Below the pieces are notes generated by a model that was given only the letters and a program-made list of their open reading frames with translations, searched no databases and was not told the DNA's origin. The position numbers and the translations under genes are program-made. 64,000 nucleotides of DNA, from NCBI RefSeq assembly GCF_024347215.1, contig NZ_AP025282.1, forward strand, positions 2,604,001-2,668,000. The letters run 5' to 3'. Shown one piece after another: positions 52,090-61,131 of the stretch; position 1 is the first letter of the stretch; the number at the start of each line of letters is the position of its first letter. The stretch comes from Aliamphritea ceti. Its GTDB lineage: Bacteria; Pseudomonadota; Gammaproteobacteria; Pseudomonadales; Balneatricaceae.

Positions 52090-54423
52090 ATGTCTACATC
52101 TACATTCAAAAAAGTCGCAGTTATTGGTGCAGGTACTATGGGGGCTGGCATTGCCGGTCAGGTGGCTAATGCCGGTATTGAGGTCTGGTTACTGGATCTC
52201 GCATCAGAAGGCGAACAGGTTAATGCGTTGGCAGAACGCGGCATGCAACGCTTACAGGACCCTGATGCCCCAGGCCTGATGAGCGATGCTGCAGCGGAGA
52301 ATATTCACTTAGGCAACATACGTGATGACTTTGACCAGCTGGCTGATTGCGACTGGATCGCAGAAGCAGTCGTTGAACGGCTCGACATTAAACAGGATTT
52401 ATATCGCCGTATTAATGATGTTTGCCGTGACGATGCCATCATTACCTCGAACACTTCAACGATTCCTATAAGCCTGCTTACACAAGGCATGCCGGAGTCA
52501 TTCTGTGAGCGTTTTGCGATCACACATTTCTTCAATCCGGTTCGCTTTATGCGGCTACTTGAACTGGTGCGTGGCGAACATACCCGTGATGAAATAATGC
52601 AGCAGCTGGATGCATTCTGTGACCAGCAACTAGGTAAAGGCGTGGTGCATTGCGCAGATACCCCTGGATTCCTGGGCAACCGGGTAGGTGTATTTGCTAT
52701 TCAGTGTGCATTGCATACTGGATTTGAAATGGGACTAAGTCCGGCAGAAGCTGATGCGTTATTTGGGCGCCCGATGGGGATACCTAAAACCGGTGTGTTT
52801 GGCCTGTATGATCTGATCGGTATAGATCTGATGTCAGACGTAGTGAAGAGCCTGGTGAATATTTTACCCGCCGGTGATGACTTCCATAATGTCGCCGCTG
52901 AAATTCCGTTAATGACCCGCATGATTGCGAACGGTCAAACCGGTAATAAAAATGGCCAGGGCTTCTTCCGTGATGTGCCGACGGATAATCCGGACGTGAC
53001 TTCTAATGAAGTGTTTACCCGTGAAGTACTTGATCTTAAAACCAATACATATCAGCCATATCAGCGTCTTGAATTACCGCTGGCTCAAAAAGCCGAAGCG
53101 CAAGGCATTCAGGTATTGCTCGACGATGACAGCCATTATGGCCGTTATGCCTGGCAGGTTCTGTCACGTACTTTATGTTATGCAGCGTCTCTGATCCCGG
53201 AAGTAGGGGATGACATTGTACCTGTCGATGATGCCATGAAACTTGGTTATAACTGGGTTCAGGGGCCATTTGAATTACTAGATCAGATAGGCACAGAGCG
53301 TTTTGTTAGCCGTCTTGAAGCGGAAGGCCGCGAAGTGCCTGCACTGCTTCAGCAAGCCCGTGGCGATCAGTTCTACACTGTACTTGATAAAAAGCTTTGT
53401 GCCCGCCGTGCTGATGGCAGCTATCCGGCAATTGAACGCGCTGAAGGGGTGTTACGTTTCTCCGAGTTGCGTCGCACATTGCAGGCACAGAATAGTAATG
53501 CCATGGCTAGCTGGTTCATTGTTGATGATGCAGCCATTGTTGAATTTCACAGCAAAGCCAATGCTTTAGACGGCGACTCTATGATTATTCTGCAGGATGC
53601 GATCCAGCAAGCCGAAGCCCGAGGCTTACGCGGAGTCATCATCCACAATGATGCACAGCATTTCTCCTGCGGGGTAAATCTTGGTGCGGTACAAACCTAT
53701 TATCAGGCAGAAGACTATCAGGGATTAGATGATTTTCTGAATCATTTTCAGCAAGTCGTTCTGGCAATGCGTAATAGTCCATTGCCCGTTATTGCGGCAC
53801 CTTCCGGGCTATCAATTGGCGGCGGTTTTGAGGTGGTATTACATGCTGATCAGGTTATCGGCCATGCAAACTCTGTTACAGGTTTAGTTGAATCGCTTGT
53901 AGGTGTAGTGCCTGGCGGCGGCGGTTGTAAAGAAACTCTGTACCGCAACCTTGAGAAATACGGCGACATTGATACTGCCAGCTGGAAAGCCTTCATGAAT
54001 CTTGGCTATGGCCGTACCGGCACCTCTCCGATTATCAGTAAAAAACTGGCGATGCTACGGGAGCAGGATGGCTGGCTGATGAACCGTGACCGTCTTCTTA
54101 ATCAGGCACTTAAAACGCTTGATCAGGTACAGAAAGCACCACCAAGAGAAGCTATTCCTCTATCAGGTGAGCCAGTCTATACCGCCATGTGTGAGTGGCT
54201 GGTAAAAGCCAGAGATGAAGGTCAGTTATACCCACATGATGTTGTTGTTGGCAGTGAAATTGCCGGCATTCTGACTGGCGGAAACTGTACAGCAAGTACC
54301 TTACACAGTGAGCAGGACTTGTTTGATGCCGAACGCAGGGCATTTCTAAGGCTGGTTAAAACCCCGCAAACACGGGCCAGAATTGACAGCATGCTGGGCA
54401 GTGGCAGCAGCATCCGTAACTAA
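52090..54423 (+). CDS. FadN-type fusion: 3-hydroxyacyl-CoA dehydrogenase / enoyl-CoA hydratase
   Basis: A 777-residue bifunctional beta-oxidation enzyme. The N-terminal NAD-binding dehydrogenase starts with VAVIGAGTMGAGIAGQVANAG and has the ITHFFNPVRFMRLLELVRG catalytic region near residue 146; the C-terminal helical domain follows (about 200-400); the crotonase part occupies about 475-775 with SIGGGFEVVLHADQV and the second Glu in GLVESLVGVVPGGGG (both catalytic glutamates kept). This order is the reverse of FadB and matches FadN. Fourth gene of the dmdA operon. It could hydrate an enoyl-CoA such as acryloyl-CoA or oxidise a hydroxyacyl-CoA; specificity is not readable. Confidence 0.9.
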   Translation: MSTSTFKKVAVIGAGTMGAGIAGQVANAGIEVWLLDLASEGEQVNALAERGMQRLQDPDAPGLMSDAAAENIHLGNIRDDFDQLADCDWIAEAVVERLDIKQDLYRRINDVCRDDAIITSNTSTIPISLLTQGMPESFCERFAITHFFNPVRFMRLLELVRGEHTRDEIMQQLDAFCDQQLGKGVVHCADTPGFLGNRVGVFAIQCALHTGFEMGLSPAEADALFGRPMGIPKTGVFGLYDLIGIDLMSDVVKSLVNILPAGDDFHNVAAEIPLMTRMIANGQTGNKNGQGFFRDVPTDNPDVTSNEVFTREVLDLKTNTYQPYQRLELPLAQKAEAQGIQVLLDDDSHYGRYAWQVLSRTLCYAASLIPEVGDDIVPVDDAMKLGYNWVQGPFELLDQIGTERFVSRLEAEGREVPALLQQARGDQFYTVLDKKLCARRADGSYPAIERAEGVLRFSELRRTLQAQNSNAMASWFIVDDAAIVEFHSKANALDGDSMIILQDAIQQAEARGLRGVIIHNDAQHFSCGVNLGAVQTYYQAEDYQGLDDFLNHFQQVVLAMRNSPLPVIAAPSGLSIGGGFEVVLHADQVIGHANSVTGLVESLVGVVPGGGGCKETLYRNLEKYGDIDTASWKAFMNLGYGRTGTSPIISKKLAMLREQDGWLMNRDRLLNQALKTLDQVQKAPPREAIPLSGEPVYTAMCEWLVKARDEGQLYPHDVVVGSEIAGILTGGNCTASTLHSEQDLFDAERRAFLRLVKTPQTRARIDSMLGSGSSIRN

Positions 54424-54511
54424 GCGTTAACCCGGGATAGCGGCACTGCAGATTATTAAGTGGCAGTGCCATCCCCGGACCATCCTGAAAAAAGGTTTAA
54501 GGAGCAATACG

Positions 54512-56179
54512 ATGCACGCAGATTATCAGGCGCTGTCCGCAAATGCTGCAAACCATGTCAGCCTGTCACCCATTTCGTTTCTGCATCGCAGTGCTGATGT
54601 CTATCCAGATCATGAAGCTGTTATATACGGCGATAAAATCTATACATGGCAACAAACCCGGGACCGTTGCAACCGCATGGCATCCAGCCTCACAGAAGTA
54701 GGAGTGGGTCTTGGCGACACAGTTGCGGTATTAGCGTTTAATACACCGGAAATGTTCGAATGCCATTTCTCAGTTCCAATGACCGGCGGTGTCATCAATA
54801 CGATCAATACCCGACTTGATGCTGAAACCGTTGGTTACATTCTGGATCACGGTAAAGTCAGGGTTGCCATTGTCGACCGGCAACTGTTTCCGGTATACAA
54901 AGCAGCACTTGAGCATGCGGAGTCCCGGCCACAACTGATCATTGTTGATGACCCAGCTGCCAGCGAACGTCCGAACGTTGATTTGCCTCACCTGAACTAT
55001 GAATCACTGATCAGTAATGGCAGTCCTGATTTCAACTGGCAGCCGCCAGCAGATGAATGGCAGGCAATAGCGCTTAATTACACCTCAGGTACTACTGGCA
55101 GACCAAAAGGCGTGGTGTATCACCACCGGGGCTCTTACTTGATGAGTATGGGCACTGTCATCGGTTGGAATTTACCGAATCATCCCCGCTATCTGTATTG
55201 CGTCCCGATGTTCCACTGTAATGGCTGGGGACATGCATGGACAATGGCGGCGGTTACCGGCACGGTTATCTGCATGCGGGCATTTGAACCAGGTTTGCTG
55301 TTCCGACTGGTTGAGCAGCATCAGATCAGTCATTTTGGTGGGGCGCCTATCATTCTTAATATGCTGGCAAACGCACCAGAAGAACAACAGATCCGCTTTA
55401 GCCGCAGCATTAAAGTCATGACAGCAGGCGCTCCACCACCGGCACAGGTTCTGGCCCGCATGACCGAGTTTGGCTTTGATGTAATGCATGTATATGGCCT
55501 GACAGAAACCTATGGTCATATTCTTCAGGCTGCACCGCAACAAGCATGGGAAGCAGAAAATAACGACACACAGGCTGAACTAAAATCCCGCCAGGGCGTT
55601 CGTTTCCCAATGACAGAAGCGGTAATAGTCCGGGACCCAGCCAGCGGGCTACAGGTGCCTGCCGATGGCACCAGCATTGGTGAAATACTGATCCGCGGCA
55701 ATACCTGCATGAAGGGCTATCTGAATAACCCTGAAGCAACGGAAGAAGCATTTACTGATGGTTGGTTCCATAGTGGTGATCTTGCAGTTGTGCATCCGGA
55801 TGGCTATATCCAGATAAAAGACCGTTCTAAAGATCTGATTATTTCCGGTGGTGAAAACATATCCTCAGTTGAAGTAGAAAACACGCTATACAAGCATCCG
55901 GCAGTAGGAGAGGCGGCAGTTGTTGCTATGCCCGATAATACCTGGGGTGAGGTTCCTTGCGCATTTGTTGAGCTCAAAGCGGAATTTGAAAACGGGCTGA
56001 ACAGTCTCAACGGGGACGCTGCAGAAGCGGTCACTGAAGCAGAATTAATTGATTTCTGCAGCACACACATGGCACGCTTTAAGCGACCTAAGCGGGTAAT
56101 ATTTGGCCCGCTGCCAAAAACAGCAACCGGTAAAATTCAGAAGCACGCTTTACGTGCTCAACTCAAACCGGCTGAATAA
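54512..56179 (+). CDS. acyl-CoA synthetase (AMP-forming), DmdB-like candidate
   Basis: A 555-residue adenylate-forming CoA ligase. P-loop LNYTSGTTGRPKGVVYH near residue 189, LTETYG near 330 and the C-terminal lysine in TATGKIQKHALR near 542 are intact, so it should be active. The overall form is that of the medium/short-chain FadD-like ligases, which include DmdB (methylmercaptopropionate-CoA ligase); identity to DmdB is suggested by the operon and not demonstrated. Other substrates are acrylate, 3-hydroxypropionate or malonate. The start follows AAGGAG. The MCD gene follows 10 bp later. Confidence 0.88.
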   Translation: MHADYQALSANAANHVSLSPISFLHRSADVYPDHEAVIYGDKIYTWQQTRDRCNRMASSLTEVGVGLGDTVAVLAFNTPEMFECHFSVPMTGGVINTINTRLDAETVGYILDHGKVRVAIVDRQLFPVYKAALEHAESRPQLIIVDDPAASERPNVDLPHLNYESLISNGSPDFNWQPPADEWQAIALNYTSGTTGRPKGVVYHHRGSYLMSMGTVIGWNLPNHPRYLYCVPMFHCNGWGHAWTMAAVTGTVICMRAFEPGLLFRLVEQHQISHFGGAPIILNMLANAPEEQQIRFSRSIKVMTAGAPPPAQVLARMTEFGFDVMHVYGLTETYGHILQAAPQQAWEAENNDTQAELKSRQGVRFPMTEAVIVRDPASGLQVPADGTSIGEILIRGNTCMKGYLNNPEATEEAFTDGWFHSGDLAVVHPDGYIQIKDRSKDLIISGGENISSVEVENTLYKHPAVGEAAVVAMPDNTWGEVPCAFVELKAEFENGLNSLNGDAAEAVTEAELIDFCSTHMARFKRPKRVIFGPLPKTATGKIQKHALRAQLKPAE

Positions 56180-56189
56180 GGAAGTATTC

Positions 56190-57554
56190 GTGCTCGATAA
56201 TCCAAGCAGTCTCTGGCAAAAAACCGTTCAGCATCTGATGCCATTATGGCGGGAAGCACTGGGCAATAAAGATTCCCTGGACAGCCTTACGCTAACACCG
56301 GATCTTGAAACCAGTGATCACAAACAGCTGCTTACCTGGATCGATGCCTGCATCGACGGTGCAGGTGACGTAGCTGCACGTAACCGTACGGCACAACTTG
56401 GCCGCTGTTATCTGGAACTCAGTGAAACTGGCCGGGTAACTTTCTTTACATTGCTGTGCCAAAAATACGATATTCAGGAGCAAAAATTAACTGAACTGAT
56501 GCAGGCCTGGCAGGATGCCGACAGCGATAGCCGTCAGGCGCTTACCCGGAAACTCAGACAGCAGCTAGAGCCTCCGCGCATGGTATTGTTACGTCAGTTC
56601 AACGAGCTGCCTGAAGGCGTAAAGTTCCTCGTTGATATGCGTGCAGAACTGCTTAAATTAAGCCGTCAGCATCTACATTTAAAACCTCTTGAAGAAGATT
56701 TAAAACGCCTTCTAACTAATTGGTTTGACGTGGGTTTGTTGCAGCTTGAAGAGATCACCTGGCACTCTGGTGCAGACCTGTTAGAAAAGCTGATTGAATA
56801 CGAAGCAGTTCATGAAATACAAAGCTGGAACGACCTAAAAAACCGTCTCGATTCCGACCGGCGCTGCTTCGCATTTTTCCACCCCAATATGCCTAACGAA
56901 CCACTGATATTTGTTGAAGTAGCACTGGTTGAAGGGATGTCTGGGAACGTACAGGCACTGCTCGACGAAGACGCACCTCTGGCCAATCTTAATCAGGCAG
57001 ACAGCGCCATTTTCTATTCTATCTCTAACACACAGAAAGGCTTACGGGGCATCAGTCTGGGCAACTTCCTTATCAAGCAGGTAGTAAATCAGCTACAGCA
57101 CGACTTCCCGCAATTAAAGCAATTTGCGACTCTTTCACCGGTACCAGGCTTTACTGACTGGTTGGATAATCTAAGTGAAGCAGAACAGCAGACACTGGCC
57201 TTCAGCGGCAATTCTGAGCAACTTCGTCAGCAACTGTTACAAGCAGACGAGGCTGGAAAAGAAGCACTTGAAGCACAGATAAAACCGCTGGCACTGGCAT
57301 ACTTCACTCAGGCGAAACATCCACGTTACGAACGTTTTGCCCGTGACTCAGTTGCACACTTCCATTTAACAAATGGTGCACAGCTGGCCCGCATTAACTG
57401 GTTGGCAGACCAGTCAGAAAAAGGCCTGAAACAGTCATTGGGGCTGATGGTTAACTATCTGTATGAGCTGCCTCAAATAGAAGCCCGTAGCCAGGGCTAT
57501 ACAGGTAACGGAGAAATAGCACTGTCAGCTGCGCTAAATAAACAAAAGAAGTAG
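56190..57554 (+). CDS. malonyl-CoA decarboxylase
   Basis: A 454-residue MCD that decarboxylates malonyl-CoA to acetyl-CoA. Family blocks: an N-terminal four-helix domain, RQFNELPEGVKFLVDMRAELL near residue 133, the GCN5-like catalytic domain with FYSISNTQKGLRGISLGNFLIKQV-type segment near 275-295, and the catalytic His in AHFHLTNGAQLARINWLAD near 389. The frame is open further upstream, overlapping the acyl-CoA synthetase gene, but GTG 56190 follows a clear AAGGAAG site. Last gene of the dmdA operon. Malonyl-CoA formed from malonate-semialdehyde-CoA or malonate by earlier enzymes is the likely substrate. Confidence 0.92.
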   Translation: MLDNPSSLWQKTVQHLMPLWREALGNKDSLDSLTLTPDLETSDHKQLLTWIDACIDGAGDVAARNRTAQLGRCYLELSETGRVTFFTLLCQKYDIQEQKLTELMQAWQDADSDSRQALTRKLRQQLEPPRMVLLRQFNELPEGVKFLVDMRAELLKLSRQHLHLKPLEEDLKRLLTNWFDVGLLQLEEITWHSGADLLEKLIEYEAVHEIQSWNDLKNRLDSDRRCFAFFHPNMPNEPLIFVEVALVEGMSGNVQALLDEDAPLANLNQADSAIFYSISNTQKGLRGISLGNFLIKQVVNQLQHDFPQLKQFATLSPVPGFTDWLDNLSEAEQQTLAFSGNSEQLRQQLLQADEAGKEALEAQIKPLALAYFTQAKHPRYERFARDSVAHFHLTNGAQLARINWLADQSEKGLKQSLGLMVNYLYELPQIEARSQGYTGNGEIALSAALNKQKK

Positions 57555-57574
57555 GGCGTATCCAGCCACTAATT

Positions 57575-57623
57575 AGCCATTTATCTGCGTATTCAATGAA
57601 GAACACTAAGGTAAATGGCTTTT
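57575..57623 (+). terminator. weak terminator candidate after the dmdA operon
   Basis: Arms AGCCATTTA (57575-57583) and TAAATGGCT (57612-57620) with a long 28-base loop and only four T; 20 bases past the MCD stop. Confidence 0.4.
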
Positions 57624-57703
57624 CGATCAGCATAACTCATCTTAATTCAAAGCAGTGCTTGGCCCCTGATCAATACTGCTCTTAGACAGGTTTGTTGTTA
57701 CAG

Positions 57704-58993
57704 CTAAATGGAAAATGCGGCCTTCCATTTAATAGTACGAGACGCATCACGCGCTTCATATTCCCGGATAGCGGTTGGTAAATCTAATGAAAACCTTTGC
57801 TCACAATCATTACCCAGCGCCGTTAGCAGCATGGAGTACCAGGCGGTAATACCACCGGGAACAACGGATTCAAAGCGTGGGAAAACAGGATCACCGATGC
57901 CTGACAGCCATTCATTAGCCAGAGAAGGATTCAGTATCGTTGCGCGGGCAACACCCACCATATCAATGGCGCCACTATTTAGTGACTCAACAGCTTCATA
58001 GCGAGCTTTAAATCCTCCGGTCGCTATCAACGGAGTACTGGTTACTTGCCGGGCTTTAGCTGCGAAGTCCACAAAATAAGGGCCTGAACTTACACTGTCA
58101 GAGCTAGATTTAGCACCAGGAAAGTAAGTACCGCCACTTAGCTCGATCAAATCGACTGAAGTGCCATCCAGAATACCTATTACTTCCAGTGCATCTTCCT
58201 GAGTTAGTCCGCCTTCTAACAAGTCAGAAGTGTTTACCTTGATACCAATAGGGAATACAGGGCCCACGGCCTGACGGACTTTTGTAATTATTTCAACAAT
58301 GATTCGGCTACGGCCTTTAACTGAACCGCCGTATTCATCACTGCGGTGGTTAAATAGTGGTGACAGAAACTGGCTCAATAAAAAACCATGCCCGGCATGA
58401 ATTTGGATACCGGTAAATCCTGCAAGCTTGGCAATGTCAGCGGCTTTTGCATAAGTCTCAGGTAATTTCTGTACTTCAGCTAATGACATTTCAGCAGTGT
58501 TTAAGTCGCCGATATTAAGTTCAGATGGCCCTTTAGGCTTACTGCAAACAGGTACGTGCGATAAAGCACCTGCATGACCAATTTGCGGCCAGATATGTGC
58601 TCCGTTAACACTTCCCCGACTCGTTAATTGACGTAAAGCATCAATATCTGAGTGCTCACCCAATACCAGATTGCCAGGTTTTTCCGGAAAGCGGGCGTCA
58701 ATCTGAACCTCACCAATTATGGATAGTGCCATACCGCCTTCAGCCCACCTTTCATATAACCGTGTTTGCGCCTCAGTAGGATTACCTGCGCCGTCGCCAA
58801 GCGAATCAGACATTGCTGACTTAACAATGCGGTTTTTCAACACTGTGCCGTTACTCAAAACTAACGGCTGACCTAAACAAAGCTGATTAACAATTACTCC
58901 TTTGGAAGAAGAGGGCGAAGACAATTGTGAAGGTGCTTCATAAGCCTTTTTTGAAAGTGAGCTCTGCGCTTTTAGGTTTTTCGTTTCAGTCAT
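57704..58993 (-). CDS. NADH:flavin oxidoreductase, Old Yellow Enzyme superfamily
   Basis: A 429-residue FMN TIM-barrel protein: LSNGTVLKNRIVKSAMSD near residue 46, QIGHAGAL near 137, GFTGIQIHAGHGFLLSQFLSPLFNHRSDEYGGS near 192 and the late VGVARATILNPSLANEW. The catalytic HAGHG motif is present. It belongs to the plain OYE class without a C-terminal Fe-S/FAD domain, so it may reduce an activated alkene or other electrophile. A 40-residue Ser/Pro/Lys-rich N-terminal extension precedes the barrel. Divergent from a LysR gene 142 bp away, its likely regulator. Confidence 0.91.
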   Translation of the reverse strand: MTETKNLKAQSSLSKKAYEAPSQLSSPSSSKGVIVNQLCLGQPLVLSNGTVLKNRIVKSAMSDSLGDGAGNPTEAQTRLYERWAEGGMALSIIGEVQIDARFPEKPGNLVLGEHSDIDALRQLTSRGSVNGAHIWPQIGHAGALSHVPVCSKPKGPSELNIGDLNTAEMSLAEVQKLPETYAKAADIAKLAGFTGIQIHAGHGFLLSQFLSPLFNHRSDEYGGSVKGRSRIIVEIITKVRQAVGPVFPIGIKVNTSDLLEGGLTQEDALEVIGILDGTSVDLIELSGGTYFPGAKSSSDSVSSGPYFVDFAAKARQVTSTPLIATGGFKARYEAVESLNSGAIDMVGVARATILNPSLANEWLSGIGDPVFPRFESVVPGGITAWYSMLLTALGNDCEQRFSLDLPTAIREYEARDASRTIKWKAAFSI

Positions 58994-59135
58994 AGGAATG
59001 TCTTCCGGTTATTCAAAGTAAGTGTGATCAGTCGTGGCCATTCACTCTGATTCAAACTGATACAGACATTATTGAGAATATTCTTTAAACTAAAAATACA
59101 GCAATCAGACAAACACTATTAAAAAATATTTAATA

Positions 59136-60032
59136 ATGAACATTTCAGATCTGAATCTTTTCATTCGCATTGCAGAAACCGGCAGCATTACTGAATCAGC
59201 TAAACAGCTGGGGATCACTACCGCCGCAGCTAGCCTCGGGCTGAGACGTCTGGAAAAGCAATTAGATGTACCACTCTTCATAAGAACAACGAGACAGCTG
59301 CGGATTACTTCCCAGGGGGAGAAATTCCTGTTTCATTGCCGTCAGGCAATAGAGTCGCTGGAACACGGCGTGCTGTCAGCCCATGAAACACAAGGAGAAA
59401 TAAGCGGTGAACTGCGCTTTTCAGTGTCTTCTGACTTAGGCCGCAATCAAGTCTTTAACTGGGTTGATGAAATGATGGATCAATATCCTTCACTGACGAT
59501 AGACCTTAATGTCAGCGACTCTCTCTCAAACTTCTTTTTAGATCAGGTTGATGTAGCACTTCGTTACGGCAAGCCTGAAGACTCAACAATGGTTGCTTTT
59601 CATATCGCATCTATTAACAGGGTAACCTGCGCAGCCCCTGAATATTTAGCAGCCCATGGAACTCCGACACATCCAGAGGAATTAAGGCAACATAACTGCC
59701 TGCTATACAGGCTGGACGGCCGCCTGTTTAACCACTGGGAATATAAGGATGCAGAAAGTAAACACAGCATCAAAGTAAGCAGTAACCGGATAAGTAACGA
59801 TACCGATATCGTCAGACGCTGGGCTGTAGCAGGGAAGGGAGTCGCTTATCGATCTGAAATAGATATATCAGCGGACTTACGTAGCGGAAAGCTGGTGCAA
59901 CTGTTAGATGACTACCAGTCACCACCGGTCGAGCTGTATTTGTTATGTCCGGGAAGGAAGCAAGTCACACCAGCGGTTATAGCATTCAGAGAGATGTTGA
60001 GGGAGAAATGCAAAGAAATACTTAGCCTCTAA
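59136..60032 (+). CDS. LysR-family regulator
   Basis: A 298-residue LysR regulator with helix-turn-helix at about 4-60 (SITESAKQLGITTAAASLGLRRLE) and a substrate domain after residue 90. Of the PecT/DmlR-like single-domain form. Divergent from the flavin oxidoreductase gene, which is its likely target. The ATG is preceded by AATATTTAATA, a weak ribosome site, typical of low-level regulators. Ends one base before the converging LysR stop. Confidence 0.9.
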   Translation: MNISDLNLFIRIAETGSITESAKQLGITTAAASLGLRRLEKQLDVPLFIRTTRQLRITSQGEKFLFHCRQAIESLEHGVLSAHETQGEISGELRFSVSSDLGRNQVFNWVDEMMDQYPSLTIDLNVSDSLSNFFLDQVDVALRYGKPEDSTMVAFHIASINRVTCAAPEYLAAHGTPTHPEELRQHNCLLYRLDGRLFNHWEYKDAESKHSIKVSSNRISNDTDIVRRWAVAGKGVAYRSEIDISADLRSGKLVQLLDDYQSPPVELYLLCPGRKQVTPAVIAFREMLREKCKEILSL

Positions 60033-60033
60033 A

Positions 60034-60993
60034 TCAATCTTCTGATCGTCCGTACATTTTATTAAAACCCGGTATACGTTTTTCCCATGCGGGAATGCCT
60101 TCACCAATAATCTCTTTAAGCGTATCGATAAACAGACGAGTTTTAATCGGTGAGTCACGGTGCGGATATACAGCGTAGAAAGTCCCGTAATCAGCCAAAT
60201 TTAAATCCGTCATTATTGGAACTAACTGTCCTTCCAAGACTTCATTATTAATCATTTGGGCCGTTACCAGCGAAAGCATATTACCTGCAATGGCCGTGTT
60301 CGTCAGCATATCGAGCTCGCTGACTTTATACGCAGCATGCAGCTTTATTGATGCTTCAGCACCTGACTTATCAAAATACTTAACTTTATCAATCAAAAGA
60401 CCTGTCGTTGAATATACCACCGCAGGAAGCTGCTCTAAATCTGAAATCGTAGATGGCTCTCCATACCTTTCAATAAATTCTGGAGAGGCGACAATCAATA
60501 AACGGTTTCTGGCAATATTTCTGGCAACCAGTGTGGAATCTTTTGGCTTTCCGGTACGGAAGCCTATGTCATAGCCTTCAGCCACTATATCAACGGTTCT
60601 GTCTTCCAGGCGTAATTCAATTTCGACGTCTGGATATTTACGCTGAAAAAGCAAAATTGCTTTTTGTACATACTCCCGGCCGAAGTAACTGCTACTGGTA
60701 ATTCGAAGTACACCCTTGGGCTCAGCATGATAATTCTGCGCAAGCGCCTGTGTTTCATTAAGTAAATCGCGAAGGCTAATAGCCTGCTTCACCATTTGAT
60801 GCCCTGCAGTAGTTAACGACAAAGACCGTGTCGTTCGGTTTAGAAGCCGTACGCCTAATTCTGACTCAAGTTTACTGATCTGTTTGGATATGACAGATCT
60901 ATTCACATTACGACGCTCAGAAGCGTCTGTGAAAGAACCTAAATCCACAACATCTAGCAATAGCAGTAAGCGACTCGAAAAGTCCATTGACAT
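60034..60993 (-). CDS. LysR-family regulator, probable regulator of the adjacent crotonase
   Basis: A 319-residue LysR protein (N-terminal MSMDFSSRLLLLLDVVDLGSFTDASERRNVNRSVISKQISKLE). ATG 60993 is preferred to TTG 61017, because it gives the normal family start. Divergent from the enoyl-CoA hydratase-like gene, 138 bp between starts, and therefore its probable controller. It lies back to back with another LysR gene with one base between the stops. Confidence 0.89.
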   Translation of the reverse strand: MSMDFSSRLLLLLDVVDLGSFTDASERRNVNRSVISKQISKLESELGVRLLNRTTRSLSLTTAGHQMVKQAISLRDLLNETQALAQNYHAEPKGVLRITSSSYFGREYVQKAILLFQRKYPDVEIELRLEDRTVDIVAEGYDIGFRTGKPKDSTLVARNIARNRLLIVASPEFIERYGEPSTISDLEQLPAVVYSTTGLLIDKVKYFDKSGAEASIKLHAAYKVSELDMLTNTAIAGNMLSLVTAQMINNEVLEGQLVPIMTDLNLADYGTFYAVYPHRDSPIKTRLFIDTLKEIIGEGIPAWEKRIPGFNKMYGRSED

Positions 60994-61131
60994 AAATTGT
61001 TGCCTATATGGAATCAAACATATTCAAATATGATCATTTATCATCACCAATTTCAAGCATACAGTAGATTGCAAGTTGATTGATGTAAGCCTTAATAAAC
61101 AAACAGGGCAAAGAACCGAGGAGAAAGAGTC

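Noticed and set aside
52090..54423. FadB-type fatty acid oxidation alpha subunit
   Set aside because: The domain order is dehydrogenase first and crotonase last, opposite to FadB, and no FadA thiolase is adjacent.
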